From Pyrococcus kukulkanii (GTDB lineage Archaea; Methanobacteriota_B; Thermococci; Thermococcales; Thermococcaceae), in the NCBI RefSeq assembly GCF_001577775.1, contig NZ_CP010835.1, positions 372,001 through 436,000 on the forward strand: DNA of 64,000 nt. Reading direction: 5' to 3'. Made by a program: the position numbers and the translations under genes. This document shows positions 26,102 to 35,837 of this stretch, piece by piece; the stretch's first letter is position 1, and every line of letters starts with the position of its first letter. Under the pieces are notes generated by a model. The model saw nothing but the letters and a program-made list of their open reading frames with translations, searched no databases and was not told the origin of the DNA.

Positions 26102-27292
26102 ATGCTCCCCCTAATCCTGGGCATATTAGTTGGAATAATCACTTCTTACACGGACATAAAAACGAGCTATATTTACGAAGAGCACTTCTTTCCCACGGTC
26201 TCCTTGCTATCAAAGTGGTGGTGTTCAAAGAAGGGCTGTAACTATGAGATCAAGGGGCCTCTCATCCCCATAGTTGAAGTTGGGATACTATACTACCTAA
26301 TCCTCGGACTAAAGAATGGAAGCTTTCTTCAGGCTTTTTCAGGTGTAATAGGTCTTTTTGTTGGAGCTCTCCTAGGGATGTTGCTCTATTATACGGGAGG
26401 TTGGGCCAGCGGCGATGTAATAATTCTAGCTGCATTTTCTGGACTTCTGCCCTTTGCTCCCTCCTCAGCAAGATATCCAGCTCCATACTCAACCATACTT
26501 CCCTTAAATGGCCTGACTATCCTATTCAATTCCCTCCTCTTGATCTTCCCACTATTGTTCGTTTACGCGCTCTTTGGCTTGGTAATTAAGGGGAAGGTTA
26601 AGCATTTGATCCTATTGTTCAGGGAAGGCCTAAGGACCGTTGTAGAGGTTACCCTTTGGATAATATTCTCAATCGTGATCTTTGCGTTTATCCAGGTAAA
26701 CCTTGGCATCACGATAAATCCGGTAATAAGGTGGGTACTAACGTTTCTTCTCCTAGCCATCTTCGCCAAGGTGAGGATTGTGGGGGATGTTCTTGGCTTG
26801 GGCGCTATAGCCTATGGCCTCTATCTCCTGGGTACCTCTTTCCTTTATCCCCTTGCGAAGCTTTTCTTAACGTTATATGCATTTAAGCTTCTCTTTTCCG
26901 CGGTTAAGCTCTTAAGAAAGGAAGTTCTCGTTGATGTAAAGAGGGTTGAGGAGCTCAGAGAAGGAGATGTGTTGGGGGAGAGGATAGTTAAAGTTGGTGA
27001 TAAGATCGTTAGGGACAGGCAGGACTTCTTCGAGAAGCTCTCAAGGTTGCTTAAAGAGGGCAAGTACGAGAGCATTGAGGGTGAGGAAATAGCTGGATTC
27101 AGTGTTGAGGGCCTAACAAGGGAACAGATAGAGATGTTAAAAGCACTGGTTAGCGAAGGTAAGCTTAAGAACGAATTCCTGGTTAGAAAGGCCATGCCAT
27201 TCGCTCCAGCCCTATTCTTGGGCTTTCTCACAAGCTACTTCTTTGGGGACATTCTTTGGTGGTTGATCCTGAAGGTCTCAGGCTTAGCATAG
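26102..27292 (+). CDS. Prepilin peptidase, A24 family (EppA/FlaK-like)
   Basis: The 396-residue protein has repeated hydrophobic helices. Two Asp-containing motifs are visible, [10 protein letters not shown] (residues about 15-24) and GGWASGDVI (about 99-107, the GxGD site), which define A24 aspartic peptidases. A soluble C-terminal insertion (about 270-360) precedes a last helix. It cleaves class III or type IV signal peptides at the cytoplasmic membrane face. The pilin-like gene immediately upstream is its likely substrate. Confidence 0.85.
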   Translation: MLPLILGILVGIITSYTDIKTSYIYEEHFFPTVSLLSKWWCSKKGCNYEIKGPLIPIVEVGILYYLILGLKNGSFLQAFSGVIGLFVGALLGMLLYYTGGWASGDVIILAAFSGLLPFAPSSARYPAPYSTILPLNGLTILFNSLLLIFPLLFVYALFGLVIKGKVKHLILLFREGLRTVVEVTLWIIFSIVIFAFIQVNLGITINPVIRWVLTFLLLAIFAKVRIVGDVLGLGAIAYGLYLLGTSFLYPLAKLFLTLYAFKLLFSAVKLLRKEVLVDVKRVEELREGDVLGERIVKVGDKIVRDRQDFFEKLSRLLKEGKYESIEGEEIAGFSVEGLTREQIEMLKALVSEGKLKNEFLVRKAMPFAPALFLGFLTSYFFGDILWWLILKVSGLA

Positions 27293-27324
27293 CATTTTTA
27301 ACTTTACTTGAGAAGTTTAGCGCG

Positions 27325-27666
27325 ATGAGAGTTTACCGCCTCTACCTTAGGGATGAATACCTGGAGATGATCAAGTCTGGAAAGAAAAAGATTGAAGTTA
27401 GAGTTGCCTACCCTCAGCTCAAGGGCATGAAGAAGGGGGATAAAATTATATTCAATGATACTATTCCAGCTGAGGTCTTAGAGGTCAAGCACTATGAAAC
27501 ATTTCGCCAAGTCCTTAGAGAGGAACCAATAGACAAGATTTTTCCCGACGAGCCAAGCTTTGAACGGGCCTTGAGGAGGTTCCACAATCTCTATCCTAAG
27601 TGGAAGGAGTACCGCTATGGAGTTCTCGCGATAAAGTTCAGGATCCTGGGGAGGGATAAGAAGTGA
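27325..27666 (+). CDS. ASCH-domain protein
   Basis: From ATG 27325 the product is 113 residues: [27 protein letters not shown] is the typical ASCH opening (a PUA-like beta barrel with a K-[KT]-x-E-x-R motif), followed by [14 protein letters not shown] proteins bind RNA or act as nucleic-acid or nucleoside enzymes. The next gene, in a 4-base overlap, encodes another ASCH protein, so the two may work together or arose by duplication. Confidence 0.8.
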   Translation: MRVYRLYLRDEYLEMIKSGKKKIEVRVAYPQLKGMKKGDKIIFNDTIPAEVLEVKHYETFRQVLREEPIDKIFPDEPSFERALRRFHNLYPKWKEYRYGVLAIKFRILGRDKK

Positions 27667-28235
27667 AGAACCTGAAGTTCGACGGAAGGTACAAGGATGA
27701 CATACTCTCGGGAAGGAAGAAGGCCACGATAAGGCTGGGCAAGAAGATAAACCTCAGACCGGGAGAAGAGGTTTTGGTTCACGCTGGAGGCTACGTCCTG
27801 GGAAAGGCCAAGGTTACTAGGGTTGAAACCAAGACCGTAGCTGAGCTAACGGATGAAGATGCAAGAAAAGACGGCTTCAGGAATAGGGAAGAATTAATTG
27901 AGGCCTTAAGACAGCACTACAAGTTCGTTAAGCCTAACTCACCTGCAACGATAGTTGAGTTTGAGATGGTTAAAGTACTTGACAAGCCAATTCTCTCGGC
28001 GGACTATCCCTATGAGGGCAACAATCCGATTGAAATTGCCGAACTCGCGTTAAAGCACTTGGATAACCTGAGCTTCGAGGAAGTTGCCCTGTTGAAGCTG
28101 TTCTTGAAGGAGGGCAGCCTTAGGAAGGCAGCGATGAAGCTGGGTGGGCTCAATAAGAGGTACAAAATAAGGGAAGTTCTCAGGAAGGCCTATGAGGAGC
28201 TGAAGAAGAGGGGCATTATGGAGCCTAAGATTTGA
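27663..28235 (+). CDS. ASCH-domain protein with C-terminal helical/HTH region
   Basis: The 190-residue protein starts at GTG 27663 within the previous stop. Residues 1-105 form an ASCH domain ([40 protein letters not shown]). Residues about 115-190 are helical with [13 protein letters not shown].. [20 protein letters not shown], resembling a small DNA- or RNA-binding HTH. Function unknown; RNA-related regulation is an inference from the domains. It converges on Bax1 with an 11-base overlap. Confidence 0.8.
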   Translation: MKNLKFDGRYKDDILSGRKKATIRLGKKINLRPGEEVLVHAGGYVLGKAKVTRVETKTVAELTDEDARKDGFRNREELIEALRQHYKFVKPNSPATIVEFEMVKVLDKPILSADYPYEGNNPIEIAELALKHLDNLSFEEVALLKLFLKEGSLRKAAMKLGGLNKRYKIREVLRKAYEELKKRGIMEPKI

Positions 28236-29358
28236 GGTATTCCTTTATCCTCATGATGACCTCCTTGTAGGGAATCTTACCCTTTCTCATGAGGATTACT
28301 TCCTTACCGATCTTGGAGAGCTTCTCAGCTAATAGCTCGTCGTTCGCTATTATTATCAAAGGCTCATCTAAAGCCTTGAGCTTCTCCAGCTTTCTTCTTA
28401 TGTACTCCCTCGTCCAGAAGCCGGCTATCTCGATGTACACTTTCCTCCCATTCTTCTCGACCAAGAAATCCGGAATGTAAACGTAATCTCCAGCCTTAAG
28501 TATCCCAGGTTCATAAATTACGTTGGCCCCCAGGATCCTCTTAATCTTCCCGGCGAACTCCCTCTCGAGGGAGGAGTCATACTCCACATCAACTTCCATC
28601 CTGGGCAGTAAAACTTCATCCTCGCTTGAGAGCTCGAACCTATAAACTCTTTTATCCTCGAGCACCTCCGCAAATATCCACCATTCCTCAGCCTTTACTA
28701 TCCCTGGGATAAGCTTTGCAAGTGAAGTTCCGTACTTCCTCGTGAGCTTTAGGAGGGAGGCTGGTCCAGTTACCTCTATCTTATCTCCGTAAATCTCGTA
28801 CATCAGTCCGAGCCTCTTTATGGCCCTAAAGACCTCCTTAAAGTTCGAGGAAATCTTAAAGGTCATCCTTAGGGCGTTGAACATAAGCGTTTGCAATAAG
28901 GAGAGGTTGTACCTCCTTACGAGCTCTTCCGGCGAGATATCGGGAACCTCCGCTAGTATCTTCTCCTCATCAAGGTCAGCAAACATTGCCCTTTCAACGT
29001 CCTCAACTTTAACTCCAAGACTTTTGGCAACCTCATGGAGAGCCTTGGCCCTCTCAAGCTCGCTTGTGACGTAACCCCTACCCCAAAGCAGCTTCCTAAC
29101 CTTTACGGGGTCGAGAGGCGTTGGCCTTTCAAACCTGCACTCCCTCTCTATAATCTTTGCGAATCCCCTGACCTTTCTATAGTTTTCGGCCCTTTCCATA
29201 TGACTTAACTTCTCCTGTAACTCTCCATAGCTTTGACCAACACTTGATTTGAAGGCAACTATAACTGCTTTAGCTAGTTTTAGATGATCCTGGGTTGCGA
29301 AGTTTAGGTAAATCCTACCTCCCCTTCTCCTCGCATCTAGGAGATCCTTTGGAAGCAT
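28225..29358 (-). CDS. bax1: Bax1 (DUF790), XPB-associated nuclease
   Basis: From ATG 29358 (MLPKDLLDARRRGGRIYLNF, the usual family start) the product is 377 residues. The C-terminal part carries a PD-(D/E)XK-like nuclease core (GDYVYIPDFLVEKNGRKVYIEIAGFW). Bax1 binds archaeal XPB and cuts bubble DNA during excision repair. The XPB gene starts divergently 38 bases away, so the pair shares a very short promoter region. An upstream ATG at 29379 is possible but less typical. Confidence 0.88.
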   Translation of the reverse strand: MLPKDLLDARRRGGRIYLNFATQDHLKLAKAVIVAFKSSVGQSYGELQEKLSHMERAENYRKVRGFAKIIERECRFERPTPLDPVKVRKLLWGRGYVTSELERAKALHEVAKSLGVKVEDVERAMFADLDEEKILAEVPDISPEELVRRYNLSLLQTLMFNALRMTFKISSNFKEVFRAIKRLGLMYEIYGDKIEVTGPASLLKLTRKYGTSLAKLIPGIVKAEEWWIFAEVLEDKRVYRFELSSEDEVLLPRMEVDVEYDSSLEREFAGKIKRILGANVIYEPGILKAGDYVYIPDFLVEKNGRKVYIEIAGFWTREYIRRKLEKLKALDEPLIIIANDELLAEKLSKIGKEVILMRKGKIPYKEVIMRIKEYLKS

Positions 29359-29396
29359 GCTAAAAGTTAAATTTGCCATAGTTAAAGGTTGTGAGG

Positions 29397-30740
29397 ATGA
29401 AGCTCTACTATGAGAAGGGGACAATAAGGATAGAAGGGCAAGTTTATGTGCCTCACGCTAAGTGGGATCCTAGGTGTAAGTGCTACAGGGCCCTAGCTTA
29501 CAGGTACAGGGACATAGTCGAGTTTCTAACCCAGGAAAACATTGAATTCGAGGATCATGTCTTCGATAACGCAATTCCTTCTCCCGTTTATGATGACGTT
29601 GAGTTCGAGCTCAGGGATTACCAAGTTGAAGCCGTCGAGAGGTGGATGAAAGGTAAGAAGGGAATAATAGTCCTGCCAACGGGCTCTGGAAAGACGATAA
29701 TTGCCATGGAGATCATAAGGAGATTGTCTCTCTCCACGCTAGTAGTTGTTCCGACCCTCGCCCTCCTAGAGCAGTGGAAGGAGAGGCTCAGCATTTTCGG
29801 TGAGGTTGGAGAATTCTCGGGAAAGAAGAAGGAATTGAAACCTATAACGGTCACGACTTATGACTCAGCCTACATAAACGCTGAAACCCTGGGGGATAAG
29901 TTCTTCCTCATGGTGTTTGACGAATGCCACCACCTTCCCTCAGAGGCCTACAGGAATATAGCCCAGATGAGTGCTGCCCCCTATAGGTTAGGCTTAACGG
30001 CATTCCCCGAGAGGGCAGATAACCTTCACACCTTACTACCCGATCTCATAGGGCCCGTCGTCTACATGAGGAGGACGAGCGAGCTTAAGGAGTATTTGGC
30101 CCCCTACGAGGTCGTCAGGATAAGGGTTCCCCTAACCAAGGAAGAGAGAGAAGAGTACAGGAAACAGTACGGCATTTACAAGAAGTACGTTGAGGAGAGT
30201 GGAATTAAAATTAGGGACGTTGAAGACTTTCAAAGAATCATCATGAAGACTGGGGTCGATAATAAGGCGTTCAAAGCCTTAAGGGCGCTAGAAAGGGCTA
30301 GACAGATAGCCATGGGATCAAGAAGAAAGATTGAGAAGCTCAGGGAGATACTTGAGAGGCACAGGGGTGAGAAGATAATAATATTCACGAGGTACAACTC
30401 CCTCGTTTATGAGATCTCAAGAAGGTTCCTCATCCCTGCTATAACCCACAAGACGGACAAGAAGGAAAGGGAGGAGATACTTAGGAAGTTCAGGAAGGGG
30501 GAGTACAAGGCTATAGTGAGTAGCCAAGTTCTAGATGAGGGGATAGATGTTCCTGATGCAAGCGTTGGAGTTATAATAAGTGGCACCGGTTCCCCTAGGG
30601 AGCTCGTCCAGAGGTTGGGCAGAATATTAAGGCCGGCCCCAGGGAAGGAGAAAGCAACTCTCTACGAGCTCATAACCCCAGGAACTTCGGAGGTTCACAT
30701 AGCCAAGAGGAGAGGGAAGGGGCTTGAGCTTATGGGCTAG
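29397..30740 (+). CDS. xpb: DNA repair helicase XPB
   Basis: From ATG 29397 the product is 447 residues. It has a short DNA-recognition N-terminus, helicase domain 1 with PTGSGKT and VFDECHH (DExH), [11 protein letters not shown], then domain 2 with [21 protein letters not shown] and QRLGRILRP (motifs V and VI). It is a 3'-5' SF2 translocase working with Bax1 in nucleotide excision repair. The TATA-like AAAGTTAAAT just upstream leaves almost no leader. Confidence 0.93.
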   Translation: MKLYYEKGTIRIEGQVYVPHAKWDPRCKCYRALAYRYRDIVEFLTQENIEFEDHVFDNAIPSPVYDDVEFELRDYQVEAVERWMKGKKGIIVLPTGSGKTIIAMEIIRRLSLSTLVVVPTLALLEQWKERLSIFGEVGEFSGKKKELKPITVTTYDSAYINAETLGDKFFLMVFDECHHLPSEAYRNIAQMSAAPYRLGLTAFPERADNLHTLLPDLIGPVVYMRRTSELKEYLAPYEVVRIRVPLTKEEREEYRKQYGIYKKYVEESGIKIRDVEDFQRIIMKTGVDNKAFKALRALERARQIAMGSRRKIEKLREILERHRGEKIIIFTRYNSLVYEISRRFLIPAITHKTDKKEREEILRKFRKGEYKAIVSSQVLDEGIDVPDASVGVIISGTGSPRELVQRLGRILRPAPGKEKATLYELITPGTSEVHIAKRRGKGLELMG

Positions 30741-31123
30741 TCAACTACTTCAATCTCAACCTCTTCTCCCTCGGTGTTATATGCCTTAATGCTCTCGTAC
30801 GTGAAGGGGAAGGCTATTATCAGGTGAATTCCACCGAACTTCGAGAAGAAGTGCAGGTCTCCCTTGGACGGGAAGGGAAAGGGAGAGGGATGGGAGTGGA
30901 CTGTCCCTTTAATGCTCTCATCGTGAGGAAGCAAGGTTAAGTCGAAGTACACGGACTTACTCCCAAAGTACCCCTTGGGAACTATTAAGACTTCCTCAAA
31001 AACTCCATCTTTCTCTCTCAGCAATCCGGCGAACTCATTCGGGTAAAATGACCTCGCAAGCTCGAGGAGGTAGTCAAGGAGCTCTCTCCTTATTTTCACT
31101 TTCACTTCAACCACTGCTCTCAA
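30737..31123 (-). CDS. JAMM/MPN metalloprotease
   Basis: A 128-residue single-domain protein with the JAMM zinc motif [14 protein letters not shown] (residues about 77-90) and the upstream Glu in [10 protein letters not shown]. Archaeal JAMM proteins remove small ubiquitin-like modifiers (SAMPs) from targets. It overlaps the convergent XPB 3' end by 4 bases and starts divergently from lon across 43 bases. Confidence 0.85.
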   Translation of the reverse strand: MRAVVEVKVKIRRELLDYLLELARSFYPNEFAGLLREKDGVFEEVLIVPKGYFGSKSVYFDLTLLPHDESIKGTVHSHPSPFPFPSKGDLHFFSKFGGIHLIIAFPFTYESIKAYNTEGEEVEIEVVD

Positions 31124-31166
31124 ACTTTATAAGACTAGGTTAAAAAGGTTAAGTGGCGAGAGTGAG

Positions 31167-34100
31167 ATGAGCGAGGAGAGAATGGATCTTGGAATTGAGT
31201 TTGAGACTACTGAGGAGATTCCCGTTCCTGAAAGGTTAATTGATCAGGTGATAGGTCAAGATCATGCCGTCGAAGTTATAAAAACTGCCGCGAAGCAGAG
31301 AAGGCATGTCCTCTTAATTGGAGAGCCTGGAACGGGTAAGTCAATGCTTGGCCAGGCAATGGCCGAGCTATTACCTACGGAGAACCTTGAGGACATTCTC
31401 GTTTTTCCGAATCCGGAAGATGAAAACATGCCCAAGATAAAGACGGTTCCCGCCTGTCAGGGGAGAAAGATAGTTGAGGAGTACAGGAAGAAGGCGAAGG
31501 AGCAGGAGAGCATTAAATCTTACCTGCTGTTCTTCGTGTTCTTCATAGTCGCAATGGCAATATTCGTGAGCAGGGGTGATCCAAACACAATCCTGCTGGG
31601 AGTTTTTGTTATTCTCGTAGCTTTGATGGCCGTAGCGAACATGAGGTTCAAGACCCAAGCTCTGGTTCCCAAGTTATTGGTTGACAACTGTGGAAGAAAG
31701 AAAGCGCCCTTTGTCGACGCTACAGGAGCTCATGCGGGCGCTCTCCTTGGCGACGTGCGTCATGATCCGTTTCAGTGTTTTAGCGGTTATGAGACCGTAT
31801 TTTTGAGAATAAATGGAGAAGAAAAGAGAATTGAGGTAAAGGAATTCGTTGAAGAGGTTTTAAGATCACCATCTGGTGAGGGATTTGACGGAAGTATAAA
31901 GATAACCTATAAAGACTTCCAGAATGACAACGTTGAGATACTTACCGATAAGGGTTACGTTAAGTTGCTCTACGCGAACAAGAGAGAGGGAGAGCAGGAG
32001 ATACTGAAAATAACGAACCTGGAAAAGGACTACTGGCTTTCTGTAACCCCAGATCACAAGGTCTACACTAGGGAGGGAATTAAGGAAGCTCAAGACCTGA
32101 CCGAGAACGATGAAATAGTAAGGAAACCTGTAGTGATTCTTGACGAAGTCGACATTGCTAGGACTTATGGTGAGGAAGAAAAGCTTAAGGACTACAGAAG
32201 GTGGGAGGAGTTTAAGGCTGAAAATCCTGGGGTTGGATATAAGAGAGCGGCGAAGGCTCTCAACATAAAAGAGAGCACCGTGAGATGGTGGAACTCTGGC
32301 TCGAAGCCCCAATCAGTTAAGCTTGTTGAGGAACTTAAGGCCCTCAACTTGCTACCTCTCAAAGATGACGATCCCAGGCTTCAAAAGATAGCCCTCATCC
32401 TAGGTGCCCTCTTCAGCGATGGAAGCATTGACAAGAACTTGAACACCCTAAGCTTCATCTCCAGTGAGAGGGAGGCAATAGACAGGTTTGTTTCAATATT
32501 GAAGGAGCTGTTTGGAGAGTTTGAGTTCGAGATTAAGGAGAATAGAGACTCCTACGGGAAGAGCATGCTCTTTAGAACGTGGGACAGGAGAATAATAAGG
32601 TTCTTTGTAGCCTTGGGTGCCCCAGTCGGAAACAAGACTAAGATTAAGTTGACCCTACCATGGTGGGTTACACTAAGGCCTTCACTTTTCATATCATTCC
32701 TTGACGGTTTATACAGTGGTGACGGCTCAGTTCCAAAGTTTGCTAAGTACCCTGATGGCATAAGGTTCCATGGAACAATGGAGGTAGCTCAAATAGCAGA
32801 GAATCCGAGGGATAAGGAGGAGTTCTTCGAGGAGATAGCTTGGTACCTTAGGTACTTTGACGTTGATGCGAGGGTGAGGGTCGATGCCCTCAACGACGGT
32901 AGGTACAAGGTCAGGTTGCTGCTTTCGCACTCCCTTGAGAACGTGATGAAATTTGCTGAGCTTATTCCTCTAACACTTTCTCCCTCGAAGAGAGAGAGAC
33001 TCCTTAAAGAAATTGAAAAGTACCTTAGCGAGATAGGAGGCTCAAAGTACTCCGAAAGAGAGGTCGAACTGCAAAAGTGGTTCGAGAGGATAAAGAACGG
33101 CGAAAAGAAGAAGTTTATCGTCCTAAAATCAATGACTCCTGTTACATACAATGTAACAACAGAGACCGGCAACCTCCTAGCTAATGGTTTGCTAGTTAAG
33201 AACTCCGGAGGTTTGGGAACCCCAGCCCACGAGAGGGTTGAGCCGGGAATGATACACAGGGCCCATAAGGGAGTCCTCTTCATAGACGAGATCGCAACCT
33301 TGAGCCTGAAGATGCAGCAAAGCCTACTTACTGCAATGCAGGAGAAGAAATTCCCAATAACTGGGCAGAGCGAACTCTCAAGCGGAGCAATGGTTAGAAC
33401 TGAGCCAGTCCCCTGTGACTTCATCCTCGTCGCGGCAGGTAACCTCGATACGATAGAGAAGATGCACCCGGCTCTGCGCTCAAGGATAAGGGGTTACGGT
33501 TATGAAGTTTATATGAGGACTACGATGCCCGACACCCCTGAGAACAGAAGAAAGCTAGTCCAGTTCGTAGCCCAGGAAGTCAAGAAGGACGGAAGGATTC
33601 CGCACTTCACGAGGGATGCCGTGGAGGAGATAATCAGGGAGGCCCAGAAGAGGGCCGGAAGGAAGGGCCACCTCACCTTGAGGCTCAGAGACCTCGGCGG
33701 TGTTGTTAGGGCAGCAGGTGACATAGCGGTGAGGAAGGGCAAGAAGTACGTAACTAGGGAGGACGTTCTCGAGGCTCTCAAGCTCGCTAAACCACTCGAG
33801 AAGCAGCTCGCGGACTGGTACATAGAGAGGAAGAAGGAGTACCAGGTAATCAGGGTTAAGGGCGGTGAGGTAGGTAGGGTCAATGGCTTAGCTGTAATTG
33901 GAGAGATGAGTGGTATCGTTCTTCCGATAGAAGCAATAGTCGCTCCAGCTGCGAGCAAGGAGGAGGGCAAGATAATAGTCACAGGAAAGCTTGGCGAGAT
34001 CGCTAGAGAGGCAGTTCAAAATGTTTCAGCTATAATAAAGAGGTATAAGGGTGAGGACATAAGCCGTTACGATATTCACGTACAATTCCTGCAGACGTAC

Positions 34101-34541
34101 GAGGGCGTTGAGGGTGACTCAGCAAGCATAAGCGTTGCCACCGCGGTGATCTCTGCATTGGAGGAAATTCCTGTGAGGCAGGACGTTGCGATGACGGGTT
34201 CCTTGAGTGTGAGGGGCGAAGTCTTGCCAGTTGGTGGTGTAACTCCAAAAATTGAGGCAGCAATAGAGGCCGGGATAAAGGAGGTAATAATACCCAAGGC
34301 CAACGAGAAGGACGTCTTCCTAAGTCCGGACAAGAGGGCAAGGATTAAGATAATCCCGGTTGAGAGGATTGATGAAGTGCTTGAGATAGCCCTTGTGGAG
34401 AGCAAGAAAAAGAGGGAGCTGATTGAGAAGATAAGGAAGAGCCTTCCCATGGGGGTTGCCGAAAATGCTGGTGGCGAAGCCGTGCACGAGCATGGGGGGA
34501 GTTCTGGTTCAGCTGTACCTCTGGAAGGAGATAAAGCTTGA
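31167..34541 (+). CDS. lonB: LonB membrane ATP-dependent protease, intein-containing
   Basis: A 1124-residue precursor. Extein parts: AAA+ domain with Walker A GEPGTGKS (52-59), two membrane helices (about 117-157) inserted in the ATPase as in archaeal LonB, then after the intein [11 protein letters not shown] (Walker B) and a C-terminal Ser-Lys protease domain with EGDSASIS and [11 protein letters not shown]. Splicing would leave 648 residues. It degrades unfolded proteins at the membrane. The intein splits the ATPase at DPFQ/SGGLG between the Walker motifs, so splicing is required for activity. TATA-like CTTTATAAG is at 31124-31132. Confidence 0.95.
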   Translation: MSEERMDLGIEFETTEEIPVPERLIDQVIGQDHAVEVIKTAAKQRRHVLLIGEPGTGKSMLGQAMAELLPTENLEDILVFPNPEDENMPKIKTVPACQGRKIVEEYRKKAKEQESIKSYLLFFVFFIVAMAIFVSRGDPNTILLGVFVILVALMAVANMRFKTQALVPKLLVDNCGRKKAPFVDATGAHAGALLGDVRHDPFQCFSGYETVFLRINGEEKRIEVKEFVEEVLRSPSGEGFDGSIKITYKDFQNDNVEILTDKGYVKLLYANKREGEQEILKITNLEKDYWLSVTPDHKVYTREGIKEAQDLTENDEIVRKPVVILDEVDIARTYGEEEKLKDYRRWEEFKAENPGVGYKRAAKALNIKESTVRWWNSGSKPQSVKLVEELKALNLLPLKDDDPRLQKIALILGALFSDGSIDKNLNTLSFISSEREAIDRFVSILKELFGEFEFEIKENRDSYGKSMLFRTWDRRIIRFFVALGAPVGNKTKIKLTLPWWVTLRPSLFISFLDGLYSGDGSVPKFAKYPDGIRFHGTMEVAQIAENPRDKEEFFEEIAWYLRYFDVDARVRVDALNDGRYKVRLLLSHSLENVMKFAELIPLTLSPSKRERLLKEIEKYLSEIGGSKYSEREVELQKWFERIKNGEKKKFIVLKSMTPVTYNVTTETGNLLANGLLVKNSGGLGTPAHERVEPGMIHRAHKGVLFIDEIATLSLKMQQSLLTAMQEKKFPITGQSELSSGAMVRTEPVPCDFILVAAGNLDTIEKMHPALRSRIRGYGYEVYMRTTMPDTPENRRKLVQFVAQEVKKDGRIPHFTRDAVEEIIREAQKRAGRKGHLTLRLRDLGGVVRAAGDIAVRKGKKYVTREDVLEALKLAKPLEKQLADWYIERKKEYQVIRVKGGEVGRVNGLAVIGEMSGIVLPIEAIVAPAASKEEGKIIVTGKLGEIAREAVQNVSAIIKRYKGEDISRYDIHVQFLQTYEGVEGDSASISVATAVISALEEIPVRQDVAMTGSLSVRGEVLPVGGVTPKIEAAIEAGIKEVIIPKANEKDVFLSPDKRARIKIIPVERIDEVLEIALVESKKKRELIEKIRKSLPMGVAENAGGEAVHEHGGSSGSAVPLEGDKA
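31776..33203 (+). mobile_element. Lon intein with LAGLIDADG-type homing endonuclease
   Basis: Residues 204-679 of the Lon precursor (476 residues) begin with Cys ([10 protein letters not shown]) and end LLVKN before Ser680 (SGGLGTP). Endonuclease motifs [10 protein letters not shown] and [11 protein letters not shown] mark the two DOD blocks. The penultimate residue is Lys instead of the usual His, a known but uncommon variant. The reading frame is intact, so both splicing and endonuclease may be active. Lon inteins are established in Pyrococcus. Confidence 0.93.
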
Positions 34542-34752
34542 CATATCAAAGCTCGCAAACGAAATGAAGGCTAAGGGGTACAAGGTGAAGACCTTAATCC
34601 CTGGAATAATGGTCGTTGCGGAATTTGAAGGTTATGAGGTCAGCGTTTATCCAAGTGGCAAGATAATAATCAAGGAGCTTAGGGACGAGAAGAAGGCTGA
34701 GGAGATAGCGAGGAAGATATATGAGATGGCGGGGGTAAGTGTTGAGGATTGA
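34492..34752 (+). CDS. Small protein resembling one half-repeat of TATA-binding protein
   Basis: From ATG 34492 the product is 86 residues with strand-helix-strand order: [52 protein letters not shown], then an amphipathic C-terminal helix. TBP repeats share the pattern IPGL..., then SSGK.. followed by a helix of the same length. A single TBP-like repeat suggests a dimerising nucleic-acid binder, as in other standalone TBP-like domains, but the resemblance is by eye. It overlaps lon by 50 bases and the next gene by 14. Confidence 0.55.
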   Translation: MGGVLVQLYLWKEIKLDISKLANEMKAKGYKVKTLIPGIMVVAEFEGYEVSVYPSGKIIIKELRDEKKAEEIARKIYEMAGVSVED

Positions 34753-35797
34753 GCTTCTCCTCCTTATGATAGTTTTTATATGGGATGGCTACTTCTTCCT
34801 CCGCTATATCCTGGGTTTACTTAAGGGCTACAAAACGATGAAGTGGAATCCTACGGTTTCCGTAGTGATTCCGGCTTATAATGAAGAGGAGAACATAGAG
34901 AGGGCTATAAGGGCCGTTCTTGAGCAGGACTATCTCGTTAAGGAGGTTATAGTCGTTGACGATGGAAGCGAAGATAGAACGTACGAGAAAGCTAGATCAG
35001 TTAGGGATCCCAGGGTTAAGGTGATCAGGGTTGAGCACGGGGGGAAGGCCTGGGCCCTCAACCATGGCATCAAGCTCGCAACTGGGGAAGTGATAGTTAC
35101 TACCGATGCCGACTCTTTCATGGCAAAGGATGCCGTAAGAAGGTTGATTGAGAGGTTTTATTCTTCGGATGTTCTGGCAGTTGGAGGTCAGATAAGGGTC
35201 GTCGTTGAGTCATTCCTTACGTTAGTTCAGGACATAGAGCACCTGAGGATCGCGATGTACAGGAGGGCGAGGGAGCTCGATGACTTAACTTTAGCCCCAG
35301 GACCTCTCTCTGCCTATAGGAGGGATGCCCTCCTGAAGATAGGCGGAATCGTGGATAGTCAAGTCGAAGACTACGCAACAACAAAAGCTTTGAAGAAGTT
35401 TGGAAAGGTGGTTTACGCTCCAAAGGCCAAGCTTTTCACGAGAATGCCGATAACTCTCAGGGAGCTGTGGGAGCAGAGGAAGAGGTGGTTTCTTGGGGAT
35501 CTTGCCCACCTCGAGGTTAAGGACTATGCCATGTTACTCTTTGGGGACTTCATTGCACTTCTTGATGTTCTCCTTCCGATAATTTTCTTAACAAAAGGTG
35601 AATTTATATTCCTATTAGCTTTTATAGCATTTGAAGTCTTTACAATGCTTCTTCCGATTATATTTGAGGGCGGAAAAGTCATTGAAGTTCTTCTTTTCCC
35701 GATAGTTCTCTGGTTCTTGGCCCTCTTTTACTTTACGCTGCACATGTATGGCTATTTGGCAAAGTTGAGCACAAAAACTTTTAAACAGTTTTGTTAA
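34739..35797 (+). CDS. Membrane glycosyltransferase family 2
   Basis: A 352-residue protein with an N-terminal membrane helix (about 5-25), a GT-A domain (VSVVIPAYNEEENIERAI, VVDDGSEDRTYEKA, TTDADSFMAKDAV as the metal-binding DxD-like site, and the QRKRW motif near residue 250), and three to four C-terminal membrane helices. This order is seen in processive or lipid-linked GT2 enzymes. The product glycan is unknown. The start is GTG 34739, with TTG 34742 as an alternative. Confidence 0.85.
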   Translation: MLRIELLLLMIVFIWDGYFFLRYILGLLKGYKTMKWNPTVSVVIPAYNEEENIERAIRAVLEQDYLVKEVIVVDDGSEDRTYEKARSVRDPRVKVIRVEHGGKAWALNHGIKLATGEVIVTTDADSFMAKDAVRRLIERFYSSDVLAVGGQIRVVVESFLTLVQDIEHLRIAMYRRARELDDLTLAPGPLSAYRRDALLKIGGIVDSQVEDYATTKALKKFGKVVYAPKAKLFTRMPITLRELWEQRKRWFLGDLAHLEVKDYAMLLFGDFIALLDVLLPIIFLTKGEFIFLLAFIAFEVFTMLLPIIFEGGKVIEVLLFPIVLWFLALFYFTLHMYGYLAKLSTKTFKQFC

Positions 35798-35837
35798 AAT
35801 CACGTCACTGGGAGTGGTATAATCGGAGGGATGTCCC

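Noticed and set aside
32789-33424. 211-residue minus-strand ORF within the Lon intein/extein
   Set aside because: Antisense of the intact intein and Lon frame; no motif and no ribosome binding site.
33509-33982. 157-residue minus-strand ORF opposite Lon
   Set aside because: Shadow of the Lon protease domain; low-complexity Ser/Leu text.
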